Part shown: positions 62,747-64,000 of the stretch, piece by piece | Layout of the letters: every line of letters starts with the position of its first letter | Numbering within the stretch: position 1 is the stretch's first letter | Source: Catelliglobosispora koreensis DSM 44566 | GTDB taxonomy: Bacteria; Actinomycetota; Actinomycetes; Mycobacteriales; Micromonosporaceae | Length of the DNA: 64,000 nucleotides | NCBI RefSeq assembly: GCF_000379685.1 | Contig: NZ_KB903290.1 | Location: 243,790 to 307,789 of the forward strand | Direction: 5' to 3' | Translations under genes and position numbers: made by a program | The notes under the pieces: model-generated | Told to the model about the DNA's origin: nothing | Databases searched by the model: none | What the model saw: the letters and a program-made list of their open reading frames with translations, nothing else

Positions 62747-62784
62747 AGAGAACATGTCCCTTTCACCGACAGGACTTAAGTCCC
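62747..62784. promoter_or_regulatory. DevR-type box pair for the phosphoketolase operon
   Basis: 62771-62784 AGGACTTAAGTCCC (7/8) and 62747-62760 AGAGAACATGTCCC (5/8), 24 bp apart, ending 59 and 35 nt from the start. The TTAA core of the first supplies the TAA stop of the neighbouring MgtC/DUF4010 gene. Confidence 0.65.
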
Positions 62785-63990
62785 GAGCGTCACAACCGCG
62801 ACAACAGCCACAGCAGCCACCGGCGCGGCCATGAGCAGCGCGAACGACACGGCAACCCGTGGTCCGCCCGCGATCCAGGCCAGAACAAGCTTGACCACCG
62901 TGTTGACGGCCACCGCGTACAGGGCTGCGATGGCGGCCGCCGGAACGGTGATAACAGCACCAGCGGAGAGTGTTGCCGCGGTTAACGCTCCCGCGTGCGC
63001 GTCGGCCAGCCCAGCGGCGGCGACAGTGGCCTGCGTCGCGGCCGCGCCGAAGACGTCCTCGGCGAAGCGGGATATCACCAGAAAGGCCGAAAGGGTGGCG
63101 GCAAGCACGATGGCTGGAATGAACGCGAACGGACGGCGAACCGGCAACTCAGACGGCGAAACGTGCGGCGACCTCCACGCCAGCCACACTGCCTCGGCGA
63201 GCAGGATAACCGCACCGGCCGCGGCGGCTGGCCATAAAGTGGCGGTGACCCGTGCGTCGGCGACGGCGGTGACCATGATGAGCTGCACGAGTGTGGCGAC
63301 ACTGGCCATCAGGGCTCCGGCGAGCGCGGCTCGACTCGCTGAAGGTACTTTGGCCTGTCTCGCCATCGCCGCGGTGGTGACTGATCCGGACACGAACCCG
63401 CCTGCCAGGCCGGCGAGCACGAGGCCGTGCCGGGCGCCGAGCACGCGAATAGCGAGATAACCCAGCCAGCTCAGTCCAGTGACCGCGACGACAAGAGTCC
63501 AAACGCGACGCGGATCTATCGCACCGTACGGCCCGATGCTGCTATGAGGGATGAGCGGCAGGACAATGAGTGCGACCACGAAGAACTTGAGCGCATCGGC
63601 GACCTCGGTGTCGGTGATGCTCTGGCGCACGAACCGGTGCAGCCGTTGTTTGGACACGAGAAGCACGGCCGTGGCGACACCTAACGCAGCGGCGAGGGCG
63701 GGCCAGCGGGCGGCGGCACCACCGATCACCGTGGTCAGAATCAGCGCGATCTCTGTTGTGGCACCATCTTCGGGGTCGGCCCGGCGCAGATAGCCCGCTG
63801 TCGCCACCAACGCCGTCGCGCCGATCGCCGCGGCGAACGGTCCGGGTCCGGCGAACGCGGCGATGCATCCTGCTGCCGATGCCAGTGCGAACGTCCTTAC
63901 ACCACCGGTCATCGGGCCGTGCCCGCTGCGTTCACGTTCGGAGCCGACCATGAGCCCGACGGCGAGCGCTACGGCGACCGAGAGCCACAT
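62776..63990 (-). CDS. MgtC/SapB-DUF4010 family membrane protein
   Basis: 404 aa with about eleven hydrophobic segments. WLSVAVALAVGLMVGSERERSGHG is the MgtC-like N-terminus with the conserved E-R-E; RTFALASAAGCIAAFAG follows, and the rest (LKFFVVALIVLPLIPHSSIGPYGAIDPRRVWTLVV..., GLAGGFVSGSVTTAAMA) is DUF4010. Role unknown; homologues are discussed as Mg2+-related or small-molecule transporters. An in-frame TAA lies three codons before the ATG at 63990, so the gene is complete in the window. Promoter lies outside. Confidence 0.85.
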   Translation of the reverse strand: MWLSVAVALAVGLMVGSERERSGHGPMTGGVRTFALASAAGCIAAFAGPGPFAAAIGATALVATAGYLRRADPEDGATTEIALILTTVIGGAAARWPALAAALGVATAVLLVSKQRLHRFVRQSITDTEVADALKFFVVALIVLPLIPHSSIGPYGAIDPRRVWTLVVAVTGLSWLGYLAIRVLGARHGLVLAGLAGGFVSGSVTTAAMARQAKVPSASRAALAGALMASVATLVQLIMVTAVADARVTATLWPAAAAGAVILLAEAVWLAWRSPHVSPSELPVRRPFAFIPAIVLAATLSAFLVISRFAEDVFGAAATQATVAAAGLADAHAGALTAATLSAGAVITVPAAAIAALYAVAVNTVVKLVLAWIAGGPRVAVSFALLMAAPVAAVAVVAVVTLGT

Positions 63991-64000
63991 CCGTGATTAC

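Overview
The window is GC-rich, densely packed actinobacterial DNA. It carries a DevR/DosR-type response regulator whose recognition helix and key residues match those known for the Mycobacterium tuberculosis protein, a heme-GAF histidine kinase, a SigB/SigF-type sigma factor, GerW, DUF1918 and DUF1876 proteins, and many GTG starts and 4-base stop/start overlaps. I cannot place it below phylum. I saw no rRNA, tRNA, CRISPR array, insertion sequence or phage gene.

Almost the whole window reads as one dormancy/hypoxia island. It holds ten universal stress proteins, four Acg-type nitroreductases, two P-type ATPases, Hsp20, a long hibernation factor, CBS and CBS-BON proteins, flavodoxin-like proteins, phosphoketolase, pyruvate phosphate dikinase, an acetyltransferase/ADP-forming acyl-CoA synthetase fusion, a HAD-GH65 fusion, and a sulfide/persulfide operon. 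Layout: 1-3150 tail of a VOC gene, glycosyltransferase, SDR and GyrI-like genes; 3200-12800 USP/nitroreductase, sugar phosphorylase, cation ATPase; 12880-19240 sigma factor, VIT, GerW, a kinase-less heme-GAF protein, a probable small RNA and a Ser/Thr kinase; 20400-24300 OsmC-SQR-TusE-DsrE2; 24350-28200 ABC exporter with a USP; 28200-35850 flavodoxin, USPs, alcohol dehydrogenase, nitroreductase, devR and devS; 35870-45670 MgtE, nitroreductase, beta-CASP nuclease, GNAT-ACD, PPDK, CBS-BON, Hsp20; 45720-52560 CBS, flavodoxin, USPs, DUF1918 and DUF1876; 52550-55400 SulP transporter between two ArsR genes; 55440-63990 hibernation factor, PhyH, USP, Ca-type ATPase, phosphoketolase, MgtC/DUF4010.

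The unifying signal is a 14-bp inverted repeat, GGGnCnnnnGnCCC with an AT-rich core, which resembles the mycobacterial DosR box. It lies in front of nearly every transcription unit, and the gap between box and start codon is strikingly constant. About a dozen genes have 35-39 nt, and others have a strong box at 56-60 nt with a weaker one at 35-36 nt. Since DosR boxes are normally centred near -42, many of these mRNAs should be leaderless. Applying the spacing rule corrected several start codons (devR, the DUF5655 gene) and pointed to two small ORFs (3267-3455 and 9165-9239). One box pair (17951-17985) precedes no gene but is followed by a strong intrinsic terminator (18163-18206), which suggests a DevR-controlled small RNA. 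Next to it is a protein that keeps the heme-ligand His and the distal Tyr of DosS but has lost the phospho-acceptor His and the ATPase domain.

Working model (inference): low oxygen or redox stress sensed by DevS, perhaps modulated by the kinase-less sensor, activates DevR, which switches on USPs, ribosome hibernation, ion and sulfur handling, and ATP/PPi-saving carbon metabolism.
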